From: a virus
Direction: 5' to 3' (one strand)
Length of the DNA stretch: 31,184 bases
IMG/VR virus record: IMGVR_UViG_3300031857_000888
Coordinates: 1-31,184 of that record
A program made the translations under genes and the position numbers. The notes beneath the pieces were generated by a model. It did not search any database. It saw only the letters and a list, made by a program, of their open reading frames with translations, and was not told the DNA's origin. Below, one piece after another: positions 1 to 6,875 of the stretch. How positions within the stretch are numbered: position 1 is the first letter of the stretch; the number at the start of each line of letters is the position of its first letter.

Positions 1-87
1 TTTTCACATTGTGAAATCTGGAGGTCAAAGACACACGATTCACAAAAGTTCACAAGTTGAGTGTGAATCGGAAAATGGGAGTCGGTA

Positions 88-116
88 ATGACATAAGTTA
101 TTGATTTATATAGATA
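88..116 (+). promoter_or_regulatory. Possible promoter in AT-rich stretch
   Basis: The only strongly AT-rich stretch of the leader holds ATGACA at 88-93 (one mismatch to the sigma70 -35 box) and TATAGA/TAGATA-like hexamers at 109-116 that could act as a -10 box, with sub-optimal spacing. It would read toward the nuclease gene at 479. The match is weak and the assignment is tentative. Confidence 0.22.
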
Positions 117-144
117 TTTCTCTCTCTCTCTCTTCTCTCTCCCC
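117..144. repeat. Pyrimidine (TC)n tract
   Basis: A 28-base run contains only T and C, starting with seven TC dinucleotides at 119-132. It lies between the AT-rich stretch and the next pair of TTCACA hexamers. A pure homopyrimidine strand in a leader full of short repeats may be slippage-prone or easily melted. No function can be assigned. Confidence 0.7.
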
Positions 145-220
145 TACAAGTTCACAAGTTCACCCATACCCATACCCTTTTGCTTCCCTACTTGCTGCCG
201 CCCAGCCCAGGCGGGTGGGT

Positions 221-230
221 GGGTATACCC
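221..230. repeat. Perfect 10-bp palindrome GGGTATACCC
   Basis: GGGTATACCC is its own reverse complement. It follows two further GGGT units and stands just before a group of three TGTGAA-like hexamers (232-254). It could be a dimeric protein site, but a single 10-bp palindrome is weak evidence on its own. Confidence 0.35.
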
Positions 231-478
231 CCGTGAAATCGTGTGAATCGTGAACCGGGGCCGGAAAAGCCTTGTGCGACAAGCACTTAGGCAGGGTTGG
301 CCAGTTCACACGGTTTTGTGAACTGTGAATCGGGCACGGTCTGGTTGAATCACCCGGATTCATGCACCAACGTGGGGCGATCGTCGGTCGGGCTTGCTTC
401 GGGGTGCCGTCGAGCGTGGCTTGACTTCGGCTGGGCCCGTTGAGGTAGACTCGCGGCACGCAACAAGCCCCGAGGAAC

Positions 479-859
479 ATGCAGCAGATCGAGACACGCG
501 AGCAGGCACGGGTGGTCCGGTGGTCGCATCTGGCCCAGGTTCGAGCCATCGCGCCTGCCCTGGCTTGGTTGCACCACTCGCCCAACGGTGGCCTTCGCTC
601 CGGCTTCACGGGCGCACAAATGAAGGCCTTGGGCACCAAGGCGGGATTCCCGGACTTGATCCTGCCCGTCGCCTCGCCGCCCCTGGCGATCGAAATGAAG
701 ACGGACACGGGCCGCACCAGCCCAGAACAGGATGGCTGGATCGACGCACTCACCCAGGCCGGGTGGACGACTGCCGTGTGCCGCAGCGCCGCCCAGGCTC
801 GGGAAGTGCTCTGCCACCATCTCGGCCTGGACCCGGACACAGCGCCCCCGCTGCCCTGA
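479..859 (+). CDS. VRR-NUC domain nuclease
   Basis: This 126-residue protein is a small stand-alone VRR-NUC nuclease of the PD-(D/E)XK superfamily, a group of phage and host enzymes acting on branched or recombining DNA. The visible core is GFPDL with the catalytic Asp at about residue 59, IEMK with Glu72 and Lys74, and a following Gln84 (SPEQ), then a hydrophobic strand and helix (about 93-112). The N-terminal HHSPNGG segment also fits the family. The length is typical for single-domain phage members. It is the first gene after the hexamer-rich leader and is followed after two bases by the next gene, so the two are probably co-transcribed. A role in replication, recombination or DNA maturation is inference. 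A start further upstream in this frame is less likely. Confidence 0.85.
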   Translation: MQQIETREQARVVRWSHLAQVRAIAPALAWLHHSPNGGLRSGFTGAQMKALGTKAGFPDLILPVASPPLAIEMKTDTGRTSPEQDGWIDALTQAGWTTAVCRSAAQAREVLCHHLGLDPDTAPPLP

Positions 860-861
860 CC

Positions 862-1164
862 ATGGTTGGCATCCGCGCCCGCTCCAGGTCGGCCCAGGCT
901 GGCCGCACCACCAACCGACAGCGGGTGTTGTCCGTTGTCACCGATGCCCAGGCCAGCATGACAGGCCACGAGATCGCCACCCGAGCCGGATTGACCTACC
1001 GACAGACCATCGACGCACTGAACGACTTGTTGAACCAGGGACGCATCGCCCGCACAGGACGCAAGTTCTCGGCCCGCTGGGCCGCTCTCGCACCCCTCGA
1101 CGACCCATCGGCCGCGCTCCAGGTGGCCATCTTCAACATGTCCAGGCCACGGAGGCACCCATGA
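862..1164 (+). CDS. Winged-helix/HTH-like small protein
   Basis: This 100-residue protein has a basic N-terminus (MVGIRARSRSAQAGR) and a segment patterned like a winged helix: a helix around residues 19-29, TGHEIATRAGLTYRQTIDAL as the helix-turn-helix (about 34-53), and LLNQGRIARTG as the wing. This suggests DNA binding. The ATG lies two bases after the nuclease stop, and its stop overlaps the next start by four bases (ATGA), so the three genes look like one operon. A longer reading of the same frame back to 394 would overlap the nuclease extensively and is not favoured. The target is unknown; regulation of phage genes or help to the nuclease are both possible. Confidence 0.65.
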   Translation: MVGIRARSRSAQAGRTTNRQRVLSVVTDAQASMTGHEIATRAGLTYRQTIDALNDLLNQGRIARTGRKFSARWAALAPLDDPSAALQVAIFNMSRPRRHP

Positions 1165-1535
1165 ACGCACCCACGAATGCACCCAACGGCCCCTCGATCC
1201 TCGCCCAGGCTGCCCACATCGTCGATTCAGACCGTGAACGCACCTACGGAGACCCCGGACGCAACCTGCGAACGATCGCCAACCTCTGGGATTCGTGGCT
1301 CTTGGCCCGTGGATGGTCCGGTCCAGGCCTCAACACCGACGACGTAGCAATGATGATGGTCCTCCTCAAGGTCGCCAGACTCGCCCTCAACCCCCTGCAC
1401 CACGACTCCCAGGTGGACGCAGCCGGCTACCTCCGGCTCCTGCAGCGCACACAGCAGGCCGCGGCGGCCGTGGCGCCTGGGCTCGACGGCCCCACCCCCG
1501 GGGGGCAGGGCCCCGCGACGGGGGGCGGGGGGTGA
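1161..1535 (+). CDS. RTYGDP-motif phage protein (DUF6378-like)
   Basis: This 124-residue protein contains the signature RTYGDP (about residues 27-32), then NLRTIANLWDSWL, a DDVAMMMVLLKVAR helix and a DAAGYL motif near 87-92. This order matches a widespread small phage protein family I recognise as DUF6378, usually found among DNA-metabolism genes; its biochemical function is unknown. GGAGG lies five bases before the ATG, and the start overlaps the previous stop as ATGA. The C-terminal tail is glycine/proline-rich and encoded by very G-rich DNA that runs into the stop codon, so the last 20 or so residues may be unconserved. Confidence 0.75.
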   Translation: MNAPTNAPNGPSILAQAAHIVDSDRERTYGDPGRNLRTIANLWDSWLLARGWSGPGLNTDDVAMMMVLLKVARLALNPLHHDSQVDAAGYLRLLQRTQQAAAAVAPGLDGPTPGGQGPATGGGG

Positions 1536-1542
1536 TTTTTTT
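1488..1542 (+). terminator. Possible terminator: GC hairpin, G-runs and T tract
   Basis: A GGCCC/GGGCC-armed hairpin (1488-1512) with an inner CCC/GGG helix is followed by dense G-runs and then seven T residues at 1536-1542, just after the stop of the preceding gene. The T tract is about 23 bases from the strongest stem, so this is not a textbook intrinsic terminator. It nevertheless sits at the break between the nuclease operon and the lysis genes. Confidence 0.3.
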
Positions 1543-1590
1543 AGCCCATCCCACCGGCCGCGCAATTTTCCAACTTTTACCCTAAAAAAT

Positions 1591-2088
1591 ATGATCGAAC
1601 TTTTAGGCGGTGGAATCCTGGGCTCACTTCTCGGTGGAGCATTTCGCCTTGCTCCCGAAGTCCTCAAATTCTTCGACAGAAAAAACGAGCGCCAGCATGA
1701 ACTCAAGATGTTCGAGCAGCAGTGTGCTCTTGAGGCTCAGCGCGGCGCGCAGAGGTTCCAGGAGATCGGCGCCCAGCACGGCATGGCTGTCGATGTCGGA
1801 GTGCTTGACGCATTCAAGTCGGCAATCGACCAGCAGACCGAGATGGTCAAAGCGGCTGGTGGCTGGGTGGCCTCCCTGGCCGCATCGGTCAGGCCCATCG
1901 TCACGTACTGGATCCTCGGCCTCTGGTCGTTCATCCATGTCTGGTTCGCGTGGAATGCATGGCTGGCTGGCGATACGGCGAGCGAGGTGTTCAAGACCAT
2001 GATGACCGCCGACTTCGCGGCCCTGGTGGCCGGCACGCTGAACTACTGGTTCCTTGACCGGACTCTGAAGCAGCGGGGCCTCGCGTGA
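1591..2088 (+). CDS. Holin, 3-TM type (probable)
   Basis: This 165-residue protein would form the inner-membrane lesion that lets the lysozyme reach the cell wall. It has a glycine-rich hydrophobic N-terminus (about 3-25), a charged helical middle rich in Glu, Gln and Lys (30-90), then two clear membrane segments: about 101-127, rich in Trp and Phe, and about 137-156, ending NYWFLDRTLK. This layout, and the RPIVTYW and YWFLDRTL signatures, resemble the three-TM holins known from phages and gene transfer agents. The next gene is a lysozyme starting inside its stop codon (GTGA), which strongly supports a lysis role. No good Shine-Dalgarno precedes the ATG; the leader is instead AT-rich. Confidence 0.72.
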   Translation: MIELLGGGILGSLLGGAFRLAPEVLKFFDRKNERQHELKMFEQQCALEAQRGAQRFQEIGAQHGMAVDVGVLDAFKSAIDQQTEMVKAAGGWVASLAASVRPIVTYWILGLWSFIHVWFAWNAWLAGDTASEVFKTMMTADFAALVAGTLNYWFLDRTLKQRGLA

Positions 2089-2567
2089 ACCTCGCCGTAG
2101 CGGTCGCTCTGTGCAAGCACTTCGAGGGCCTGCACCGGTTGGGTAAGGATGGGTTGATCTACCCGTACCTGTGCCCAGCCAACGTCTGGACGATTGGCTA
2201 CGGCTCGACCTACTACGAAGACGGACGGCGCGTGTCGCCAGACGACCAGCCCATTACCCGGGAGCGCGCCGAGCAACTGCTGCTGTGGGAACTGACCAAG
2301 GTGTCGGCGCCTGCCGTTATCCGGCTGGTGCCTGAGTTGTTTGCCTGGAGCGTGCGCAACGGCGTGTGGCGAGCTTTCTGCGCCATCGTGGACTTCACCT
2401 TCAACCTGGGTTCCGGCCGGCTCCAGACCTCCACGCTGCGGCGCAAGCTGCGGGCCCTGGACTGGGAAGGATCCAAGGAGCAGTTGCGGCTGTGGGTGCG
2501 CGGCGGCGGCCGGGTGCTGCCCGGGCTGGTCAAGCGGCGGGACGCCGAGTGCGCGCTGTTCGACTGA
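2085..2567 (+). CDS. Endolysin, GH24 lysozyme
   Basis: This 160-residue muramidase would cleave the MurNAc-GlcNAc bond of peptidoglycan. The catalytic Glu is residue 14 in KHFEGLH. The second and third positions of the T4-type triad are Cys30 (YLCPANVW) and Thr36 (WTIGYGS); Cys in place of Asp is common in phage GH24 enzymes. Further family features are the ITRERAEQLL segment, AFCAIVDFTFNLGSG and a C-terminal GLVKRRDAECALF. Translation starts at a GTG overlapping the holin stop. There is no N-terminal signal-anchor or SAR segment, so export depends on the holin. Length is normal. No spanin gene was found beside it. Confidence 0.9.
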   Translation: MNLAVAVALCKHFEGLHRLGKDGLIYPYLCPANVWTIGYGSTYYEDGRRVSPDDQPITRERAEQLLLWELTKVSAPAVIRLVPELFAWSVRNGVWRAFCAIVDFTFNLGSGRLQTSTLRRKLRALDWEGSKEQLRLWVRGGGRVLPGLVKRRDAECALFD

Positions 2568-2581
2568 CTCTGAACGACCAC

Positions 2582-3502
2582 ATGATTCGATACGCACCAA
2601 TCGCTCCCACGGCCAAGCAGGAAAAACTCGCTGCCAAGGCCGCGGCGCGCACCAACCACGGCAACATCACCGCCGAGCAGGAAGCCTACTGCCGCGGCAG
2701 GGCCATGGGCATGAGTCCTGCCGAGGCCGTCGCTGCGGCGGGGCTGAAGTACAAGGAAGAAACCTGCAGGAAGTGGGAGTACAACAACGATCACGTCAAG
2801 GCGCGCATCGCCGAACTGTCGGAGATCGCCACCAAGAACGCCATCATCAAGACGGGGCTCGACCGCGAATGGGTCATCACCAAGCTGATGACCGTTGTCG
2901 ATCGCTGTATGCAGGAAGAGCAAGTCCTCGACAAGAAAGGCAAACCAACTGGCGAATACAAGTTCGACGCGGCAGGGGCCAACGCGGCATTGAAGATGCT
3001 CGGCGACACCATGGGCCTGTTCAAGCCAGCCGAAAAGAAGCCTGGGGATGAGTATGAAGAACTTTCCGACGACGACATTGCCCGAATCGCTGGCGAACTT
3101 GCCGCCCAAGTTGGTCTACTTGCGCCTTCTTCAGGAAATGAAGCGTCGGCAGGAGAAGAACAAGTTATCACGCTATCAGCCCTACCAGAAGCAGACGTTC
3201 TTTCACAACGCTGGAGCGCAGTACCGGGAGAGGCTGTTTCGAGCGGGAAACCAGTTGGGCAAGACCTGGAGCAGCGCCTACGAGGTGGCCTACCACCTGA
3301 CGGGGAAGTACCCGGACTGGTGGAAGGGCAAGATGTGGTCTCGTGGGGTGACGGGCTGGGCGCTGGGCGAGTCGATGGAATCGACCCGGGACACGATGCA
3401 GCGCCTCATCATGGGCCGGCCTGGGGAGTGGGGGACCGGGACAATTCCGGCCGACCTGATCCTGGACGTGAAGAGGGCGCAGGGGATCGCGGACTCGCTT
3501 GA
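2582..3502 (+). CDS. Terminase small subunit with long C-terminal extension
   Basis: The 306-residue reading has a typical phage small-terminase N-terminal part: ITAEQEAYCRGRAMGMSPAEAV (about 29-50) as a helix-turn-helix DNA-recognition region, then LSEIATKNAI and a helical oligomerisation region to about residue 154. It would recognise phage DNA for packaging and stimulate TerL. The ATG is 15 bases after the lysozyme stop. Oddly, no stop occurs until 3502, so residues 156-306 overlap the first 455 bases of TerL in another frame. In a sampled part of the overlap, third positions are far less G/C-rich in this frame (about 17 of 40) than in the TerL frame (about 35 of 41), so the extension is probably not under its own selection. 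The usual family length is about 150-200 residues. Confidence 0.75.
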   Translation: MIRYAPIAPTAKQEKLAAKAAARTNHGNITAEQEAYCRGRAMGMSPAEAVAAAGLKYKEETCRKWEYNNDHVKARIAELSEIATKNAIIKTGLDREWVITKLMTVVDRCMQEEQVLDKKGKPTGEYKFDAAGANAALKMLGDTMGLFKPAEKKPGDEYEELSDDDIARIAGELAAQVGLLAPSSGNEASAGEEQVITLSALPEADVLSQRWSAVPGEAVSSGKPVGQDLEQRLRGGLPPDGEVPGLVEGQDVVSWGDGLGAGRVDGIDPGHDAAPHHGPAWGVGDRDNSGRPDPGREEGAGDRGLA

Positions 3503-4520
3503 CTGCGTCTTCGTCAAGCACATTTCCAAGGGCGTCAGCCGCCTGTACTTCAAGTCCTACGAGAAGGGTCGCTCCAAGCTGCAGGGCGAGACCCTGGACT
3601 TCGCGGCTCTGGACGAAGAACCGCCGCTGGACATCTACACCGAGGTGCTGACCCGCACCAACGCCACCCGCGGCATCGTCTGGATCACCTTCACCCCGCT
3701 GCTGGGCATGAGCGAGGTGGTCCGACGCTTCCTGCAGGAGTCCAGCCCCGATCGCATCGACATCAACATGACGATCGACGACGTGGGCCACTACACGGCC
3801 GAGGACAAGGCCCGCATCATCGCTGGCTACCCGGCGCACGAGCGCGAAGCGCGGGCCAAGGGTATCCCCATCCTGGGTTCGGGGCGGGTGTTTCCCATCG
3901 CCGAGGCCGAGATTACCGTCGAGCCTTTCATCATCCCAGACCACTGGCCGCGAATCGTGGGCATCGACTTTGGCATCGACCACCCGAGCGCGGGGGCATG
4001 GCTGGCCTGGGACCGCGACACCGACACCATCTACATCTACGACACCTACCGCGTCTCCAACGAGACGCCCGTGGAAATCGTGCCTCGCATCACTCAACGA
4101 GGTCCGTGGATACCGGTGTCGTGGCCGGCCGACGGCCTGCAGCGCAGCAAGGGCGACGGCATCCAGTTGGCCGAGCAGTACCGCAACAACGGCGCGAACA
4201 TGCTGCACGAGTTCGCGCAGTTGCCCGAGACCGGCGACGAGGAAGGCAAGAAGATGAGCCGCACCAGCGTCGAGGCTGGCGTCATGGCCATGTTCGAGGA
4301 CATGAAAAAGGGCAAGTTCAAGGTCTTCTCCAACCTCAATGACTGGTTTTCCGAGTTCCGCATCTACCACCGCAAGGACGGCCAGATCGTCAAGCTCCAG
4401 GACGACATTCTCAGCGCCACCCGCTACGCTTACGTGATGCGCAGATACGCCCAAATTGTCCCCGACCCAGGCAAACTCGTGCTCAACCCAAGACGTGACT
4501 ACGACTGGCGAGCCGGTTGA
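3048..4520 (+). CDS. terL: Terminase large subunit
   Basis: This 490-residue motor packages DNA into the prohead using ATP and cuts the concatemer. The ATPase half has Walker A AGNQLGKT (about 66-73), Walker B DFAALDEE with Asp189 and catalytic Glu190, and the coupling motif ITFTPL (213-218). The nuclease half has IVGIDFG (Asp307), VSWPADGLQ (Asp362) and QDDILSATRYA (Asp452/453), as expected of an RNase H-fold nuclease with acidic metal ligands. The N-terminal PYQKQTFFHNAGAQYRERLF is also typical of the family. The start ATG at 3048 follows CCTGGGG and lies within the TerS frame; ATG codons at 3054 and 3138 are alternatives. Position, upstream of the portal, fits standard phage order. Confidence 0.95.
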   Translation: MSMKNFPTTTLPESLANLPPKLVYLRLLQEMKRRQEKNKLSRYQPYQKQTFFHNAGAQYRERLFRAGNQLGKTWSSAYEVAYHLTGKYPDWWKGKMWSRGVTGWALGESMESTRDTMQRLIMGRPGEWGTGTIPADLILDVKRAQGIADSLDCVFVKHISKGVSRLYFKSYEKGRSKLQGETLDFAALDEEPPLDIYTEVLTRTNATRGIVWITFTPLLGMSEVVRRFLQESSPDRIDINMTIDDVGHYTAEDKARIIAGYPAHEREARAKGIPILGSGRVFPIAEAEITVEPFIIPDHWPRIVGIDFGIDHPSAGAWLAWDRDTDTIYIYDTYRVSNETPVEIVPRITQRGPWIPVSWPADGLQRSKGDGIQLAEQYRNNGANMLHEFAQLPETGDEEGKKMSRTSVEAGVMAMFEDMKKGKFKVFSNLNDWFSEFRIYHRKDGQIVKLQDDILSATRYAYVMRRYAQIVPDPGKLVLNPRRDYDWRAG

Positions 4521-4604
4521 CACCCTACCGGAGCGCGAACTGAGGGCCAAATTGCCACTGGATGGCCAAAATGTGACGCAAGACCCCCTTTCTGGACCCA
4601 TTTC

Positions 4605-6695
4605 ATGCCCATTGGCGACATCCAGTTGACCGGCGCGGCCATTGAGGGCCCCGTACAAGTCGATGAGCGCCCCAGCGGCGACATTGTGATCGGCGAGCGT
4701 CCCACCGACGGCGCTCAGACCCCCGAAGACCTCGAAAATGGCGCCCTTCCGAGGGCCCAGGTCGAGCAATTCCTGATGGAAATTCGCCACCAGCCCAACT
4801 GGCGGCGCGAAGCGGACAAGGCGGCCGACTACTACGACGGCAACCAGCTATCTCCCGAGACCGTGGAGAAGCTGCAAGACCGCGGACAGCCTCCTCTGGT
4901 CACCAACCTCATCAAGCCCAGCATCGACACGGTCCTGGGCATGGAGGCCAAGACCAGAACCGACTGGAAGGTGCGCCCCGAGGACAACGACGAGTGCCCG
5001 GACGAGGTGTCCGAGGCCATGTCGATCAAACTCAAGCACGCCGAGAGCGAATCACGCGCCGACAGGGCTGTTTCTGACGCCTACGCCGCCCAGGTCAAGG
5101 CCGGCCTGGGGTGGGTGGAAGTCGCCCGCGAGTCCGACCCGTTCCGCTGCCCGTACCGGGTCAAGTACATCCACCGCCGCGAGATCTTCTGGGACTGGCG
5201 GGCCGAGCAGCCCGACCTGTCAGACGCCCGCTACCTCATCCGCAGGCGATGGCTTGACCTGGAGCACGCCATTGCGCTCATGCCCCAGTACGCCTCGCTG
5301 TTCAGGATGACCACCGGGGGCTGGGCCGGGTTCGATCCGCTGCTGGAGCAGGATTCCAGGCTCGTGCAGTCATGGGAGATCGAGCGCGACACCCGCATCG
5401 AGGCCGTAGACTGGCGCGACATCCAGCGTCTGCGCATCTGCCTGTACGAGATCTGGTATCGCAAGTGGGTGCGCGGCTACGTCATGCGCCTGCCGAACGG
5501 CACCATCATGGAAGCTGACTTCCGCAACCCGCGCCACAACGAGGCCATCGTCGCCGGAATTGCCCAGGTCAAGCAGGCCACGTTCCAGAAGGTCAGGCTG
5601 GCGTGGTACGTCGGCCCGCACTTCCTCTACGACGTGCCCAGCCCGTACAAGCACAACCACTTCCCCTACGTCCCGTTCTTCGGCCACCGCGAAGACCTGA
5701 CCAACGTCCCCTACGGCATCATCCGCACCATGATCTCGCCGCAAGACGAGATCAACGCCCGCAAGTCCAAGATGCTGTGGCTGCTCAACAGCCGGCGCGC
5801 AGTGGTGGACGCGGATGCCGTGCTCGATCACAACAAGGCCGCGTCAGAGATCAGCCGCCCCGACTCCTACATCATCCTCAACGCTAACCGCAAGCCAAAC
5901 TCAAAGTTCACGGTCGAGCCCGGTGGCGATCTGGCGCGGGATCAGTTCTCCGTCATGCAGGAGGCCAAGCAGGAGATCGCCGAGGCCAGCGGCATCCACA
6001 AGTCGATGATGGGGCAGCAGACCAACGCACGGTCGGGGCTGGCCATCAACTCGCTGGTCGAGCAGGGGATGAACACCATCGCCGAGATCAACGACAACTT
6101 CCGCTACTCCCGCCGACTGGTGGGCGAAATGCTGTTCGAGTTGGTGCGCCAGGAGATCGGTCAGGGCCCGACGCGGGTCACCATCGGCGAAGGAGCGCGC
6201 AAGCGCACCATCGTGCTCAACGGCCGCGGCATCGACCCTGAGACGGGTGAAGAGGTGTCCATCAACGACATCTCCCGCATCAAGACCAAGATCGTGCTGG
6301 ACGACGTGCAGAACACGCCGACCTACAAGATGCAGATGCTGACGATGCTGACCGAGATCGCCAAGAGTCTGCCGCCCCAGCAGCAGGGTCTGGTCATGGA
6401 CTTCGTGGTCGAAGCCACCGACCTGCCAAAGCGGTTCGAGATCGCCGATCGCCTGCGCGGCGCGCTGGGCATCTTGCCGCCCGAGCAGCAGGCGCAGGCC
6501 ATGCAGCAGCAGCAAGCCGAGATGGCCAAGGCCGCTGCGATGCAGGAAAAGATGTTCGTCCTGGAAGCCGCCGAGAAGGCTGCCAACATCCGCAAGATCA
6601 CCGCCGAGGCCGAGCGCGCCATGGGTCAGGCCGAGGCCGCCCGCAACCCGCCCGAGGTCGAGCCGGTTACCGTGAACGGCCCGACGGTCCAATAG
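4605..6695 (+). CDS. Portal protein, P22 type
   Basis: This 696-residue protein is the ring at the capsid vertex through which DNA is packaged and ejected. Its size is close to P22 gp1 (about 725 residues). Family-like stretches include AADYYDGNQLSPETVEKL near residue 71, PLVTNLIKPSIDTVLGMEAK, the stem/wing part around NVPYGIIRTMISPQDEINAR (about 367) and EIAEASGIHKSMMGQQTNAR (about 460). The C-terminal 90 residues are rich in Gln, Ala and Glu and look helical, as in the P22-type barrel. Eighty-four bases without a visible signal separate it from TerL. A strong terminator follows, closing the packaging transcription unit. Confidence 0.92.
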   Translation: MPIGDIQLTGAAIEGPVQVDERPSGDIVIGERPTDGAQTPEDLENGALPRAQVEQFLMEIRHQPNWRREADKAADYYDGNQLSPETVEKLQDRGQPPLVTNLIKPSIDTVLGMEAKTRTDWKVRPEDNDECPDEVSEAMSIKLKHAESESRADRAVSDAYAAQVKAGLGWVEVARESDPFRCPYRVKYIHRREIFWDWRAEQPDLSDARYLIRRRWLDLEHAIALMPQYASLFRMTTGGWAGFDPLLEQDSRLVQSWEIERDTRIEAVDWRDIQRLRICLYEIWYRKWVRGYVMRLPNGTIMEADFRNPRHNEAIVAGIAQVKQATFQKVRLAWYVGPHFLYDVPSPYKHNHFPYVPFFGHREDLTNVPYGIIRTMISPQDEINARKSKMLWLLNSRRAVVDADAVLDHNKAASEISRPDSYIILNANRKPNSKFTVEPGGDLARDQFSVMQEAKQEIAEASGIHKSMMGQQTNARSGLAINSLVEQGMNTIAEINDNFRYSRRLVGEMLFELVRQEIGQGPTRVTIGEGARKRTIVLNGRGIDPETGEEVSINDISRIKTKIVLDDVQNTPTYKMQMLTMLTEIAKSLPPQQQGLVMDFVVEATDLPKRFEIADRLRGALGILPPEQQAQAMQQQQAEMAKAAAMQEKMFVLEAAEKAANIRKITAEAERAMGQAEAARNPPEVEPVTVNGPTVQ

Positions 6696-6723
6696 TTGTC
6701 TCCCTCCTTGCAGTTGCAAGTTC

Positions 6724-6748
6724 GGCCCGCCTCGTGCGGGCCTTTTTT
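6724..6748 (+). terminator. Rho-independent terminator after portal gene
   Basis: A perfect 7-bp stem, GGCCCGC paired with GCGGGCC, with a five-base loop (CTCGT) is followed directly by six T residues. It stands 28 bases after the portal stop and should end or attenuate transcription before the scaffold gene. The remaining 127 bases to the scaffold start show no convincing sigma70 promoter. Confidence 0.92.
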
Positions 6749-6875
6749 CGACCAAGGTCAAATTGCTCTGGCCGCTTGATACTGATTACGCCTGTGAAAC
6801 CGTCACCCCCGCCATGGGTCATTGGCCGGTCAAAGCAGGATTTCCGCAACCAACGCGATACGTGGAGTGAAGTGA

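Larger units (their letters stand above)
3..329. repeat. Cluster of TTCACA/TGTGAA hexamers in non-coding leader
   Basis: About 13 copies of TTCACA or its complement TGTGAA (a few with one change) lie in 330 bases: at 3, 10, 39, 49, 62, 151, 159, 232, 242, 249, 305, 317 and 324. Several have a longer shared context, AGTTCACAAG or TGTGAATCG. Two pairs form inverted repeats: 3-15 (one-base spacer) and 303-324 (AGTTCACA, six bases, TGTGAACT). Both orientations occur. Such density fits a set of protein-binding sites, for example iterons of a replication origin or operators; the role is inference. The cluster may continue upstream of the window. Positions 1-478 hold no convincing gene. Confidence 0.75.

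Noticed and set aside
160-1182. Minus-strand frame across the leader and nuclease operon
   Set aside because: Its composition is erratic, it covers a recognisable VRR-NUC gene on the other strand, and no domain is visible.
2085-2567. SAR (self-exporting) endolysin
   Set aside because: The N-terminus reaches the catalytic Glu at residue 14 with only a short hydrophobic stretch, too short for a signal-anchor-release segment.
3168-4790. Long minus-strand open frame (540 codons) across TerL
   Set aside because: It mirrors the TerL gene in high-GC DNA, has an Asp/Val/Gly-rich composition with no domain, and no plausible start or operon on that strand.
6749-6875. Sigma70 promoter for the scaffold-capsid block
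   Set aside because: TTGCTC near 6763 and TGATAC-like hexamers further on do not reach acceptable spacing together, so no promoter was annotated.
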